Origin: Seminavis robusta
Lineage: Eukaryota; Bacillariophyta; Bacillariophyceae; Naviculales; Naviculaceae
NCBI GenBank assembly: GCA_903772945.1
Contig: CAICTM010000093.1
Span: 1-64,000 of the forward strand
Direction of reading: 5' to 3'
DNA length: 64,000 nucleotides
Below the pieces are notes generated by a model, which worked only from the letters and a program-made list of their open reading frames with translations, made no database searches and was not told the DNA's origin. The translations under genes and the position numbers were made by a program. This document shows positions 35,333 to 50,300 of this stretch, piece by piece. The stretch's first letter is position 1. Each line of letters begins with the position of its first letter.

Positions 35333-38300
35333 TGTGCAATATGTTGTTTGGATTCTCCACAAAAAATCTTGGAAGGGAAGACGAATGGGAAGGTTCACGG
35401 CGAAGCTACCCTGAACACAAGAGTGACCTAATGGTGATGGCTAAGATAGCTATTTAACCCACAGAGAACGGATGAAGAAGAGCGGAGCCGATGAGGAGAT
35501 TGTTACGTATGCATGAGGTGTGGAAACTTGAAAGCCATCAAGTGCACCAGATCCAACAACGGCATCTTCAAAACTGGTTCCAACAAGCACTTTCCCACCA
35601 CGCAATAGTGAAGTTGATCGGAGGAGTCGAATGAATGACGTCACATTGACAGCAACCTTTTCATGGATCAAAAGATTAGGCAGAAAACACTCTAACTCTT
35701 CGTGCAGCAGCTTTTGATCCACAGATCCAAACCCGCGAACCTTCCATCGAGAGCTTTGGCTGAAAAACCCAGAGGCAACAACAACACTGTGTCGTTTGAC
35801 ACCACACAGCGACTTCTGCATCACAGAACTCATCTCGTACCATGGTAACACCGCAGAGGAAGGAAACTCATGGGAAGGGTGAGTAAGCGGACCGCACCGT
35901 TGACTAAAGAAGGAAACTGGTAGGAAAGGATGAGTAAGCGGACCGCACTGTTGACTAGGGAAGAAAAGGAGTACGCGCTGTTTCTGTTTGAAAGTGAAAA
36001 GCATTGCAAGACCATCACAATCCAATCAGAGGAGGACGAAATTTTTGCTTTTACATTGAAAAATCGACTTGGACTTCCCATTGAGGAGGCAACATACTCG
36101 ATGGTGGCAAAAGGATCCGTGCTGTTACCGAAGGCCAGCACCGATGAGTCGGGTTACGAATCCTTGATGGTTGGCGAAGGTTATGAAGTAACAGAGTCAG
36201 AATTCGATACAACAAATAGTGAGAAGAGTTTGGTTTAGATTTGGTTCGTTCGTTTATTGTTGAATTTATTCAATTTATCTCCGCGAGCACCACCAGATGG
36301 TGAGAAGTGTGTTGCATTTGGTTCGTTTGTTTATTGTCAATTTGCTCACCTCCCATTTCCTCCATCTTTTTATACTAATTCAAGATGGTATTCAGCAACC
36401 GCCGCTATTGTCTGAGTCGACGATAGCAGCGCTAAACAAAATGGCACACGGCTATGTGACTAAAAAAAGAACAATTAGGCTCTCGGACGCAACACCAGGA
36501 GCGAAGACCGACTTGATGGACATGCTGAGGCTACCAGAGAAAGGTTCCTCTTGGCCAAACGAGCCTTCAACCTTGCAGCGCGTTAGTGCGCATTTGTGGC
36601 TTAAAAAGGGCGACGAACATAGTGAGGAAAATCGACTGGCATATATGGCTTATCTCAGAACTATGTTGCAGATTCCAGGTGACTACGAATTGGCGGATGT
36701 GCAACCAGAAAGGACGCTGCTTTCCGTGGAGCAATTTGGAGGTATGACAGAGAGTCGAAAAGTAAGTGGGACTACGGATGTTGCTATAGCAAAATCCCAG
36801 CATGTTCGCAATCGTGCTGTCCGGAAAAACATAGAAACTTTGCTGGAATTGAAAACACCCAAGAACATGAAAAGGAAAGACCACAGTCCACAAGCGATCG
36901 CGAACATTTTGCTGCATCTTATTTGAATCCCAACCATGCTGTGGTTTCGGTACTGACAGATCTAAATGCAAGGTGGATCTTTTTTTGGCATGCCGTTGGG
37001 GACGATGATTCAAGGATGTCCCTCCGCAAGCTCGATCTCAACGGTGATGGAGCCGCAGCGAAGGCAAAGTGCCTTCTGGGTGGCCTTTACGACAACTCAG
37101 TTGCCTACGCTCTACCGACTACTTTTGCGGAACGCCAACCTTTTCAAGCTGTTCTGAAGGACCTCGTCCAACGAAAGTAAGCGCGAATAGATCTTGATGG
37201 TGACCATGGTCACAACCCCCACCAAGATGCGAAACCTTCTGCATCAGGTGGCACTGAAGGGTATCCAGGTTCTAATGCTGAAGCCTCGTTAGAAAGGAAC
37301 GATAGCTCCGGCAACCAAGGCGGCACAGGTAGTGGTGGGAGTGCTCCAATGAGCATGGCGCATGCATTGAGTCTTTTTGCTCCTCCAGCTGACAGAGACA
37401 TTGCCAATGAGCTCGATCTGCTAGATATGGTGAGCCCAAACGAGCAATACGAAATTGTTTCGTCATTTGCTACAAAGCATATCATCCCATATATGAGGGG
37501 TTAGAGGTCTACATTCTGTTGTCTCTCGTGATGTTGGTCGCATCAGTGGGAGAATTGAATTACATGACCTTGCGAGCATCAAAAGGCAGCTCCTCGAAGA
37601 AGGGGATGTCCAAGTCTAACAACAGTAGCAAAGTACCCTGTAACGAGGCTTTTGCTTGTGTTGATATTTATTCTCAAAAAGGGAAAAATGCTACTCCAGT
37701 ACACTTCAAAAGTAGCATACTTGCTACAACGGATGTAGCGGTCTTGAATCTTGTTTTCGAGACCATTGTTGATTTTAAGTCTATTCGCATCTTGTAAAAC
37801 TAGAAAAACTTACCTAGTAGATAACCTGGCTAGCTGCCATCAGCCCCACCAAACCTAGCCTCGACCATAGCCCCCTGCACAGCTGGAAAGATAACAACTC
37901 AGCCCTCTCCGGGGTAGGGGTATAAAGGGGGACCGAGGTGGAGATCAGCCATTATTACCTCACCTTCTTGACTCATTTTTCTCTATAGTAAAACAGTACT
38001 TTTTCTTTCTTGACTCTGAAAAAGACTTAACAACCTTTTGAGCCCGTCCCCCTTCTTGACCCAGTAAAAAAACTTAAAAACCGTTTTAAAAGATTTAACA
38101 ATCAATCATTTCATTTTTTCATTTCCTCTAATGGATGAGCGCAGACAAGCTGCGCTCGCCCAGAGCAGCTAGACACGACTAGTAGAGGATAAGGTGAGTG
38201 GAGAAACTCGGCCATTTACTGATCCGACCGTCTCCAATCCCCAGGGTACCATTAGGGACTGGGGAGTCCCGGATAGATCCCACACGGCGGAAGGGAGTCC

Positions 38301-41300
38301 CGGGAATGTGATGTTCCACGGGACAGCCTTCAGTCGTGCAACCAGGGAGGGAGAGGTGGGTTAATCTAATCTAGGTTCTTGCTTTCAGCGTCGGCTGAAC
38401 GAAGAATTGTGAGCTGAGAGAGAGACAACCGTTTGCGATCGGCAGTTCAATGGCTGGTCTTGGCTAGGTCGCTGGCTTTAGTGGTTCATGGTTGCCGCTG
38501 TCAATCTTGCCAAATGTGGTCTTGGACTGAAGCACAGTCTCTTCTGCTTCCAAAAGTGGACATCTGGAAGTCATCAAGTATGCGAAAGGACATGGCTGTC
38601 AGTGGGATCAAAGAACATGCTCATCAGCTGCAAAAGGAGGCCATTTGGCAGTTCTAGCATTGCACATGAAAATGGCTGTCCTTGGAACGTAAGCACGTGC
38701 ACCTCGGCTGCAGAAGGATGACATCTCAAAGTCCTACAGTATGCCCATGAAAAGGGATGTCCATGGGATGCCAACACTCTTATTGCTGCCGCTAGAATGG
38801 GATATTTAGATTATTATTAACTTATGAATTACATGCCCCCGAGGGGTTACGGGATATTTGAAAGTCATGAAATGGGCCCATCCAAATGGCTGCCCATGGC
38901 TTCCAGTGGCGTTTTAAACATGGACTGCAATGAGAGATCGTGTGGATTTCCTCAACTATGCTCATGAGAATAGCTGCCCATGGGATGCGACAGAGGTGAT
39001 GGTTAGGGGCACTTTTCAGGTCAGACAATGGGTTCAACAGAATGCAGAGCCGAGGTTGTAGCAGCAAATTGGTTTCCTGCTTCTTGCAAGAGACAACCTC
39101 CCGGACCGAGAGCCAGAGTGAGAGTGACAGTCTCACATTGTTATCGCAGTTGAGCTAGCTTACCGTAGTAATTCTCTCAAACTCTTCCAGCTGGAAGGTC
39201 CAAAGCTGACGTCATCGCCATCAACCCACAGAAAGGCTTCGCCGAGTTGAACAAATCGGAGCACACAGATCTGTCATCTTTTAGCTCAACCCTCGATCAT
39301 CAACCCTCTCTGCTTTCCCAAGCATACCATCGTCTTAGCATTTGCTTGTGTCGTGGCGTAGCTCGAAACAGGACGACCATGAAGTTTATTGGATTCTCAG
39401 TTTGGCTTTTGTGCCTCCCGACGCTGGTGGCGTCTTTTTTAGCTCCCGTAGCCAACAATAAGCCAAAGGTCCTTCAGGCTAAGTCCTTCAATGAAGACTT
39501 GGAATTGACACGACAAATCATTATGGGTCATGTTGGTGGAGATACTACTAGTAGCGCTGATGTGGAGGCGAGTGCTGATGTGGAGGAAGAATCATCAGCC
39601 GCCGTTGTGAGTTATTCCCTCCCCAACAAGGCCGATTATGCCGCCCTGAAATCTCCTGGAAGACCAGCCAATGATTTGATGATCCGGGCAGCACTGGGAG
39701 AAACGGTTGAAAAGACACCCATTTGGTTGTTCCGACAAGCAGGAAGGCATCTGCCAGAATACCAGGCATACAAGGAAGAAACTGGACGAAGCTTTTTGGA
39801 TTTGTTGGCATACCCTGATGTAAGTTTCTGATCGCTGGTACATTGCACTGTACATACTTCTATTTTTTGCTAAAATTGCTGCATACGACAACAGAGCGTT
39901 GCAGAATGCACTATGCAACCTCTACGAAGATACGATGTTGACGCTGCTATTCTCTTTTCGGATATTCTAGTCATTGCCGAGGCCCTTGGAATTGAAGTTA
40001 CCATGCCCGGCGGTGTCGGTATCCTGGTTCCCAATCCACTTGCCGGACCCGAAGAAGTGGCAACACGAATCCCTCCTGTGCAAGACATGACCAAGGCGTA
40101 TGTGGAAAAACACTTGGGACATGTCTTGGAGGCTGTTCGACAGATCCGAACCATTATGGACAAGGAAGGAAAGTCCATCCCTCTCATTGGTTTCTCGGCA
40201 GCTCCTTGGACTCTACTGTTTTACATGGTCGGTGGATCCTCCAAAAAGAATAACGAGATTGGCAAAAAATGGCTCAACGAACACCCGGAAGAGTCACAGG
40301 TTCTCCTTCAAACATTGACCAAGATTGTCATTGAATACATGTCGGCACAAGTAGAGAATGGGGCTCACATGCTACAAGTCTTTGAAGCCATGGGCATGAT
40401 GATTGATGAAGACAACTTTGAAAAGTTTGCGAAACCATGTCTGGAAGCTATCCATAAGGAGCTCAAAACGCGATTCCCAGACGTCCCTTTGATGGTCTTT
40501 ACTCGAGGTGCTGGGTAAGTTTCGCGTTGCACTAAGATTGTACAAGGGGGAGTACTCTGGGCCGCCAACTGCGATCCTTGACGACTTCTCACATCTCATT
40601 CTCACCCAAACGTTTCTTTTTCTGTGGCTTCACCTGAAAACGATAGCTTTGCAAATGCAGACATGGCGAAATTGGGGTATGATGTTATCACAATGGATGG
40701 TGAAGTGGATAGGAAGACCGCCCGGTCTGTCATTGGTGAAAATGTGTCACTCCAAGGTAACTATGACCCACGAAATCTGGTTCCTGGAGAGGGAAAGAGT
40801 GTAGAAACTGTTCGAGCAACAGCTAGAGAACTTTTGGAAGAGCTTGGCCCACAACGGTTGATTGCAAACTTGGGAGAAGGCCTTGGTGGCAAAGAAAGCC
40901 CAGAGCTGGTAAAGGCTTTCGTAGATGCTGTCCATGAGGAGAGTGCAGCAATGATTGCTGCCAACTAAAATGAAACTAGTAGCTGTGCTAATGCTGCTGG
41001 CGGTTTGTTCAGTAACAGTAGCGTGATTTGGACAGACAGCCACACAGAGTTCCTCTTTGCGATGCAACCCTGACCATCCATGTCTGTTTCGAGCTGGCGG
41101 TCCTATCGCTTTTTCTGCTGAACCTTTCATCGCCAGCACCAGTGAGGTAAAGTCTATCGGTACGAAGAAAGTCGTTTTTGTGTCCACTTGGCCTGCGCAC
41201 TACTATGACTGGTTACACGCAAGTGTAATTCCGCAGGTACCGGTAGCTAAAAGTTGGATCTGCCAACATAAATAATTGCTGCTGCAGGAACTTTATGGGT

Positions 41301-44300
41301 TCTGTGCTGGTTCGTCGTCCTTGTCGACATCAGTGCCATTTTCACCTGCTGCGAGATCTGAGTCCGTGTCATACCATTGCTGCTGCCCGTCCTCGTCTTT
41401 TTGTTCCCGTTTGCGCCCAGGATACCAGCGGCCATCTCGTGAATACTTGTCGAGACGACGGTATGAAGGCCTCATCCGTTTGCCAACTGTTGAACTTTCG
41501 TCTCCCGTCTCTTCGGGGGCAACTTGCTCCACTCCTTCCAAGCTGGATTGGTCGCCCAAATAGTCTTCTTCGCGATTTCTCTTCGACGAACTACCCCTGC
41601 CGCGATTCCTTGGAGGCGCTCGTTGAGCAACATTCACAAAAGGGACATGCTCTCGAATACTTGAATCATCCGCGGGCTCGCCGGATGCCTGCCCCCCTCT
41701 CAAGAAATCAAGATTTTGGACAACTTGACCGAACTGGGCAGCATCTATTTGGTCATTTGCCATTGCGTCTTCATTGTTTTCACTTGTTACCGCTTCCGGG
41801 AGACATGCTGCAGGTTTTCTTTCGTCGTCTTCGTTTTCATCATCGCTGCTGATGACAACAACACCCGCTTCTCCATCGTTTGCATCAGGTGCAATCTCCT
41901 CGTCAACGTTGTCCTGAGGCTGATGTGCCTCCTCTTGCTGCGGTTCAGCATTGTCCGGTTCAGCATCTCCCTCGGGCTCGCCGTCTGCAGCCTCTTCATC
42001 CTCTAAGGAGTCGTAAATCAGAGGGGATGCCTCTACGCCTGCTGAAACAAGGAAATCCATCACAATTCCCATGGTGCTCTTGGGATCCACCAAGAGAGAA
42101 AGCCCATCCACCCGAACACATTTCCATCCCACTCTTTCAATGCTCTTTTGTTGCGTCCTTGCGCGGTCCCATTCATCTCTTGGCTCCCCGCAACTCTCGA
42201 TGCACAATGCTGCTCGAGCGTTTGTGTCTGGGTGTTCGACACATAGCCCATACTGCCAAACAACGCCCATATCACGAACAGTGAATCCCTTCTTCTTGAG
42301 CATCTTTTTCAACAAGGTCTCCGCACGTTCGCGGAAACCGCCGGCGTTCTTTGTGTCCTCTGACGTTGTCATTTCCTCTGCGGGAAGCGGCTGCTCGTTC
42401 AGTTTTGTCGCCTCTTCAAAGAATTCAAGGACCGGGAGCTTGATATCTTCCTGGTTGGGCACGTGATGTACGTCAATACTGCGAACTAGAACCATCCGGT
42501 CGCGTGAACGAGAAAGTGCAACGTTCATACGTTGTGCATGCATCAACCGATTCTGCGTTGGCACGCTACCGGGAGAGCAAACCATGCTGAGGAAGACGAT
42601 GTCTCTTTCGGCCCCTTGAAAGGTGGGTGGATCACCAATGAGGATATTGTGTTCCTTGAACTTGTGGGCGCCAATGCGATCCAATAGACGGCCTCGAATC
42701 AGACGAGACTGCTCGTCGCCCAAGAGCGAAATGATTCCGATGCTTCTGGGCTTGGTGGAACACAAGGTGGCAGCATCACTCACAAAAGCGTGGATCAGTC
42801 TGACGATTTCGTCGCATTCCTTCGCGTTCACTTTCCCAACTTTGACGCCATCAGGGATCCGCACATCAATGATGGATGGAGTCAACCTCTCATTGCTCGT
42901 AGGAAGCCTGAGAGGTATCAATCTACCATCGTAAAACTGTTGATTGCTGAAGTTGATAATGTTTGGTGCACACCGGAAGTGTTCTCTCAGCACGATGCGT
43001 CCTCTGGGGAATGCCTGGGAGACGCAGGAAAAGTATTATGTGAGCATGCTGCCATCATGATGCCGTTGTGAGGGGCTTGTCACGCAATTTCCCAGCCTTA
43101 CCTGCGCACAAAGATCAAAAAAACTCTGCCCTGGCAACAAGGAGTCCTCCAGTGGGCAACGGGGCAAGGCAGCGCGAAGGCTATCAATGCTTTCTTCCGA
43201 GATGAACGACTCCGTAGGGCTCACTTGCTTTCCATCCCCGACGATCAACCAGCTCTTGCCTCTCAACATGCCTGGGAGCACTGTGATGTCGCTTTGAGAC
43301 GCTTCGTCTATCACAACCAGGTCAAACAAGCCCTCTGCCGGCAAGTAGTCGCTGATCTGAGACGAAGTCATGATCCAACAGGGAATGTACCGCACACAGC
43401 GATCAAAGGCGTCCAGGTATTCCTGTCTGTGGCGTCGCTGGCGTACTGTCATCTTCGACGGTTGAGAAGCTCGACTGAATTTGGCCTTGCCAGCAATTTG
43501 GGAGAAACGGATAAGAGCACTCTGGGCCTCTGATGAAAATGACCGGCTCAGCTCTGCTACAACCTTGGCATCGACCAAGTCCTCTGCCAGGCGCTGGATT
43601 TGTGATGCGAGCATTCCCCTACGGGCGTCCAAAGCTCTGAATTCGCATGCTTGCTCAAGCTCCTCGGGGATATTCAGGTCGATTGCCAGTTTCTTAAGGC
43701 TGACAAGCCTATCAATCAGGTCCAGCAATGGTTTTCGCAGAATTCTCTGCTTTTGGTCTCGGCCGACCATTTCGTACACTTCCTGAAATGGCCAACCCTC
43801 ATTTTGGATCAGAGGAGCAAGTTCGCTCTGGTGGAACTTTTCCAGAGCTTCTTCGAAGCGCAGAGCTTGCAGGATCTCTTGCCATTTTACATTGCTCTCT
43901 GGTGCTTTTCCATCGATCGTCATTGCCTCAAGCTGCTCCTGTAATTCAGCAGAAGAACTTTCAGGTGCGAACACTTGACCCAGAACTGGCATTGACGCGA
44001 GGGCCCTCTTTGTCGCCTGCTTTACAGAAGGGAGCATCATTCCCGCTTTTGCCGCAACCATGCACATCAACTCTGCTGATGGTGCGGCATCATAGCATCC
44101 ATGATTTACTCTCGATAGGACATCGGTATCATGAACAAGGAGAGATGCTAGGTCACCACGAAACTCCTCCAGCCTCTCAACCGTCCACTTTGCAGTGGTC
44201 TCGGATAACCACGGTGTCTCCTCATTGAGAGAAAGCAAGCCAGAAACAAGCTTTTGCCCGTTCGGTTGGTGAATAACGCATCTGACGCGGTCGCTAGCTG

Positions 44301-47300
44301 CCGAGAGCTTGTTGTCAATGCCGCATTTTTCCTGCTCTAGAGTTCGAAGGTTGCGCTGCGAAGGCAAAGCAAACAATAGAGCGTCAGTCCTCACACCAGG
44401 TCGTCCTCGAGCCAATAAAGACTTTGCAATCTTACCAACAGCATGACAACCTTTTCCCCTTCCAAAGCTGTCGAAACGCACGACACTCGATTGGCCAGTC
44501 GTTCTACCGTTTGCTGGAGCTGCCGCATTCCTGCCAACTCGCTGCAAACATCATCGGTAAGTTCTCTCATCTCGCGTTCTACCGTACAGTATTACAATAC
44601 ACTGCCCACTTACGACATGGACACGTCCACAACCAGATCCTGTACACACTTGGGAAGTCTTTCTCGAATAACCGCGAGAGCTGGTGCACTTTTGGAGGTC
44701 ACCAGCACTCGTTTTCCCTGGCATAGATAGGCTGATATCATATTGGCAATTGTATGTGTTTTACCAGTTCCTTTGCAGAGTGAGAACAACTTGAAAGTTA
44801 GCGGTATGTTTATGTTCGAGCACAAAAGAGAGGTGCGAACGGCAACTCACCTGGAGGTCCTTCGCAAACAATGGCGGGATAGTGCTGCCGGAGCAGGAGA
44901 TCTGCAATGCGATTCTGTGCCTCTGACGTGGGCAGTGGAAAGACGATTGGAGCCTCTTGCAGGGTGGAGTCGTCTGGTTCCTCTTGTTCCTCCTCTTCGG
45001 GCTCTTTTGGCTTGCCAAAGAGCTGTCCTAATCGAGCTACAAATCCATCGGGAGCCGACTCTGCTGGTTTTTGCTCTGCACTATTGCCGTCACCTACCAC
45101 TGAAGGATCATCCAGAGCCCCCGGTCCCTTGGTCAATGCCCAGGTAGCTTTGGGCAGTCCCAACTTGGCAGCGTCGGGAGAGTTGGGTGGAAGCAATAGC
45201 TGATCCGCAAAGGCCATGGCATCTCGAGCCCAAACAGAACTTGGTTTGGGTCTGGAATACAAGCACCATGCTTCCGTCACAAGCTGCTTGCAGGGTGCCG
45301 GCGGTTGCCTGTCTGCATTTTCGGAAAGCTTGGTGGTCATCTGGAAGCTTCCTCCCGACGACAATTCCATCACCATTCGCTTGAGCAATGGAACATACGT
45401 GGATGGTTGTCCCGGAGACATTTGCAGAGGATCTAGTTCGGCGACAGACCGATGCATCTGGGTGAGACGTTGATTGGCCGAAGCAGCCGTGCTGGCACTA
45501 CCAGCAGAGTTGACACTAGCATCGTCCGCTGACAAGTTCATGAGGGCCGTGACAACCTCTCGATTCAGGGCCACTCCAGTATGTTCACGAGGACGTACAA
45601 GCAAGGCTCCATCCCTGGACAATTCCACCTCTACCAGCACCTCGCAGATGGGTCCATTGACCACCGTCTGATCAGCAGCAATCATTCGTGCATGACCGAG
45701 TCCCCAGACCAGTTCCGTATCGTGGTGTTGGGTCTGCTGCACCCATTCAAAGAGCTGATTGTAAATGGGTTCCAAAGCCTGTTGGAAAGCTCGCTTTCGG
45801 AGGTATCGTTTGTAGGCTCGCAAGAAAGTCTTGATTGTCGCCACACTGGTCAAATCAGCAGGGCTGACTTTGGGAGCCTGTTCTATGGTTTGGAGTGTGA
45901 TCATGTCCCGAAACGATCGGCAGTGCTGAAATTCAGATTCTCGCCACTGTTCAAGGTATCGGCGCACGGCTGGATTGGAGAAACTGGGTGGTTCCGGAAC
46001 TTCGGCCGTGGTCAACCGCGTGAGTCGTAACCAACAAGCCTTGCCGTCTTGTTGTTGCTGTGGAGTACTGTTCTGTTGCCCAACAGTCCGAAAGGCATCT
46101 GCCCACGCCCTTTTTCGATTGGCTGTAGGGGACTGTCCAGATGATGTAGCTGCATAAAAGGAAAAGGGAGGCGATTCAAACAGTTGCGTGGCAGATTCTG
46201 CTTGAATTCTCTGTAAGGTTTTGAAGTTTTGGGTAGTAAACAGAATGCCCCATCGTCTCTCTTCATCCGAGGTTCCCCTGAATTCTTGATAAAAGGAAGA
46301 TTGCCAGCAGCGCTGTAGATTGGAAGATCGCTTCAGAAAGGAATGGCCGCGCTTGTTGTCCGAACTGCTGCTTCCCAGAGAGTGATGCATGGTAGCAATA
46401 TACCGTAGAATTTGAGCCAATTGTTTGCGATGCCGAACTTCATCGGATTCTTCGCTACCAGGATTCTCGGATTGATTATCTTTTCGGTTATCTTTGTTGT
46501 CGTTGGATCCCCTGTTGCCACCGATTCCAATGGATCCAAAGATCCAACCTGTGAGGCTGTCACTCGACATGATCGATGTGGGATGCACGACACAAAGGAA
46601 GCTGCAAAATCTAGAAGGGAAGGGTAGATCGAAAGCGGATACTGATCGACCGATAATACCTCAACGGACAAACTGAACGCTGCAACTTGATGCGAGATAA
46701 GCACTGTACTGTAGATCACCTATGATATGATCAGGAACGTATCAGCAACAACAAGTGTCGTGTCGTCTTTGCAATGGAGGCAGAACAACGGAAATGACGA
46801 CAATCGAGGGAAGAACATTTTCCAAAGAATGCTCAATCGAATCAGCGATCAAGGCTGTCATGAGTCCATTCATGAGGCAGACGTCATGAACATGAAATAT
46901 TTAAAGCCAGCAAAGACGCTGCTACTGTACGTCTCCTCCCTGTGTGTTGGAGTCGAGTCCATTGTTTTTGTTCCAGGTCCGATGGAATCGAGGAGCCTCC
47001 TCCGTAGTAGCTACCTGGTAGCTAGTGTAGGCATACCGTACTGTACCAGCATCGCTGCCATCCAGAAAGAAAAGTTCTCCGTCATTGACGTCGGTTTGTG
47101 GTGTTTCAAAATACATGTATCAATACCGTGATGTTCCTGTGGCCCCCACAACCTCGGAAAGGAAAAAGATCGGATTAAAGGAACGCTTCATCTGTGGCAA
47201 AGCTACGGCACATTCTTTGGTACCGGTACCGATACGGTATCGCCGTAATGGCTTTCTCATTTCGGAAAAGCAATGCAATTAGTTCGTTTGGTTGCCTTGA

Positions 47301-50300
47301 AGCCACCACAGTTATTCTTCTTCTACCGACCGCACAGTACTGTACAATCTCCTCTCGGCGCAATGTCCCGGCATGACATACGCGTGTAACCTAACAATCG
47401 AGCCTGTCAGCGGACAATCAAATCAAACTGCAATCTCGCAGTATGCAACCACGCACCCCCCAGGAGGCCAGTGTGGCCGGTGAGCAGACTTGACTGTGGG
47501 AAATACCCGGGCCTCGTCTCGTGGGTTGTCCTCAAGCAACTTTGTCCGAATCCGTAAAATTAAAATAGACGTTCTTTTGTTTTAGCAGTATGCAACCGCG
47601 GGTTGACCAAATCGCCCCTTGAACGAGGGGAAAGTTTTTTCCAGAACCCACACCACAGGGTTTACAATCAGAAGAAGCAAGACACCAAACATTCCCATGC
47701 CGGTCTGGGAGAGTCCACAGGCAACACCCAGGACGATGAGCGTGACTATGCCCTCCACCAAAATCCTGCGCTTGGGCCTGCAGTGCTCCTTCCAAAGGTC
47801 TCGATTCAAGGCAACTTCTAGAGCCATGAGGACGCTGAAAAATCGCGCCAGCAAAAGATTCAACAAGTACTGGAGATGAACAATTCTGTCCGGGCCTCCA
47901 GTTTCCTCCTGTTCATCCGAGTCGCTGCTATTGCCCTTGTTGTAAATAAGCGAAGTCGACACTGGGATGTAGGTCATGACCAAGACCCAAATGAAGGTAA
48001 GACGAACAAGGCGAGGACTAAAGTACTCCAAGGAAGAGCAAAGCTCTTGATTTTCTCTCCAGAATGAGGCCACCACCAAGAAGCTGAAAACAAAGGCAAG
48101 AATAGGAAAAAGGTGGTCCTCATACCATTCGGCGGTTGTGATGCCTTCTGTCTTGTCTGCGTCAGTACCCTCCATCAATGGAAGGATCAGAAGCGTCATG
48201 CTAATGGCAATGCAAGCATCCGTGAACGCAAGGGTACGTTCCACCCCGATTCGATTATCCTCGTGCTCATTCTCCAATTCCTCCTTCATGGCAGCATCCT
48301 TAACCTCGAGGTTCTTGGTGACATCAAGAGGAACTGGCTGCTCTTTGGACCCTGCGTTTGTAGAAATGTCAGTCATCTTGAAGAAGTGGGTTGAATGAAA
48401 AAAGACGCAACTTCAGGGTTCAAGCGAGAGAAGGAAAAAATTTAATTGTGAGCTCTTCGAAGGCGGCAACATGAGACTTGGCCACTGATGTCTGCCGGTG
48501 CCGCTTGGTACACTTTCTACGTGTGCGTGACCGTTCCAAGGCTACCACCACTGTGGAAAGATTTTCAGGCACAGGCATCTGGAAGACTGCATTAGTTAAC
48601 AGGTCGTTGAGGCCTATAATTACTAGCGAGTAGTAAAAGAATGAATGTGACGAGTCGGGTGGAGAAAGGTCATCGCCCTTTCTTCGCGGGCTTCGCGGTG
48701 GTGACTGTTCGTCCATGAAATAATTATTGCAACATGCAATTTTATTGGAAAAAGCCAGAAAAGCTGCTCAGACGCTGTACACGTTTATCGTCTACCAGGT
48801 ACTCACCTGTGGACTGCCCAAGCAAAAATCAAGGGCATGAAAACCCATTGATCCTCTTGCTTCCCGGCTGCCTCCTCAAAGATTCAACCGTACAAACAAG
48901 AGGAGCCAGAGTCCTTCCCATGTTCGAGATGAAGCTGTTGGAACAAACGCTCAACCGTTCTCACGCACATGAACAAGGAAGAATGATTGATCTCTGCGTC
49001 CCTGTGTCTTTGGAAATCAGTTTAGGTTTGCTCTCACAAATAATCCAAAACAGAGCTACAAAAAGTACCAGGCGCAACCTATCCAAGCTCAAGCTACAAT
49101 CTTAACCAGTAATCATGGCCATTGAATCTGCACCCATCACTTTCAAGTACCTTGCCTTACCCAATGCATTGGGGGGGCGAGGTGGAGCTCAACGTTTCTT
49201 TCTGCTGGCCAACAACATCCCCTTCAAAGAAAGCTTGGTGGAAATGTCTGATTGGGGTGCCTCAGAAAAGGCCCGTGTTGTCTCTTCCAATGAGAATCCT
49301 TGTGGAACTGTGCCCATCTTGTACACCAGTGATATAAGTGGCAAGGATGCCCAATTGATTCAGCATGTTGCTTCAGCTCGCTACTTGGCCCACCTCCATG
49401 GCCTTACCAAGGACAATGCTGCCTATGACGAATATGTGCAAGATTTGGTTGCAGATGAGTACCAGGGATTCCGTGATGCCTGGGTCAACACAGCCTTTTC
49501 GGGCACTGATGAAGAGAAGAACAAGTACAAGATTGAAGCTGCCCCAAAGCTTTTGGCAACTTTTGATGCCTTGTATGCAAAGTACAAGACTCATGACATG
49601 TATCTCAGTGTCAGCAAGTCCAATAATAGTCCGCTTTGGGCTGATGCTGCTTTGTTTGGATTGTTGCGCGACAATATCATTACTGGATTGATTGCTGCCA
49701 ATGACTTGGAAAAATCTTACCCCCATTTGTGGGCCATGTATGCTGCGTTTGGAGAGATCCCAGCTGTCAAAGCTTGGATTGATATCGAAGAGTCCTCCAT
49801 ATGGTGCTAAGCAGCTACTAGCAAGCAAGACATGACAAGTAACTTGTGCCGAAACAACAAGAAAGCCACTGTGAGAATGTGAAAGTCAGAGAAACTGTGT
49901 GATGTTGACACAAGCAAGAATACTTACTACTAAACTAGCTGGTAGCAAGAGAGAAGCAATTCTAGCATTCCTTTCAATACTCTTCTAGCAGCTAGATCAC
50001 TTTGTAGTTTTTCATTTTGTTGTCGGGTGTGGAAGAGCGACTAGCTAGCAAGGCAGCCACTAGCATCTTTTGCTCATTCTCATTCTACTGTAAGGCGAGA
50101 TTCAATTTCCAAGAAGTGACAGGTCTCTCTCAGCTAACTTCAGACAGATGCGTGGCCATTCGCACTGTAGCCGATCCTCTGTGGCTCCACACTACCTGGC
50201 ACCGCTAAACATGTCACCACTGTCAGAATGGAGAGCTAGGTCCTGCTCTTCCGCTTCTTTCGGGAGGGACAGTGTTGAAAACACTCGAAAGCATTCGAAA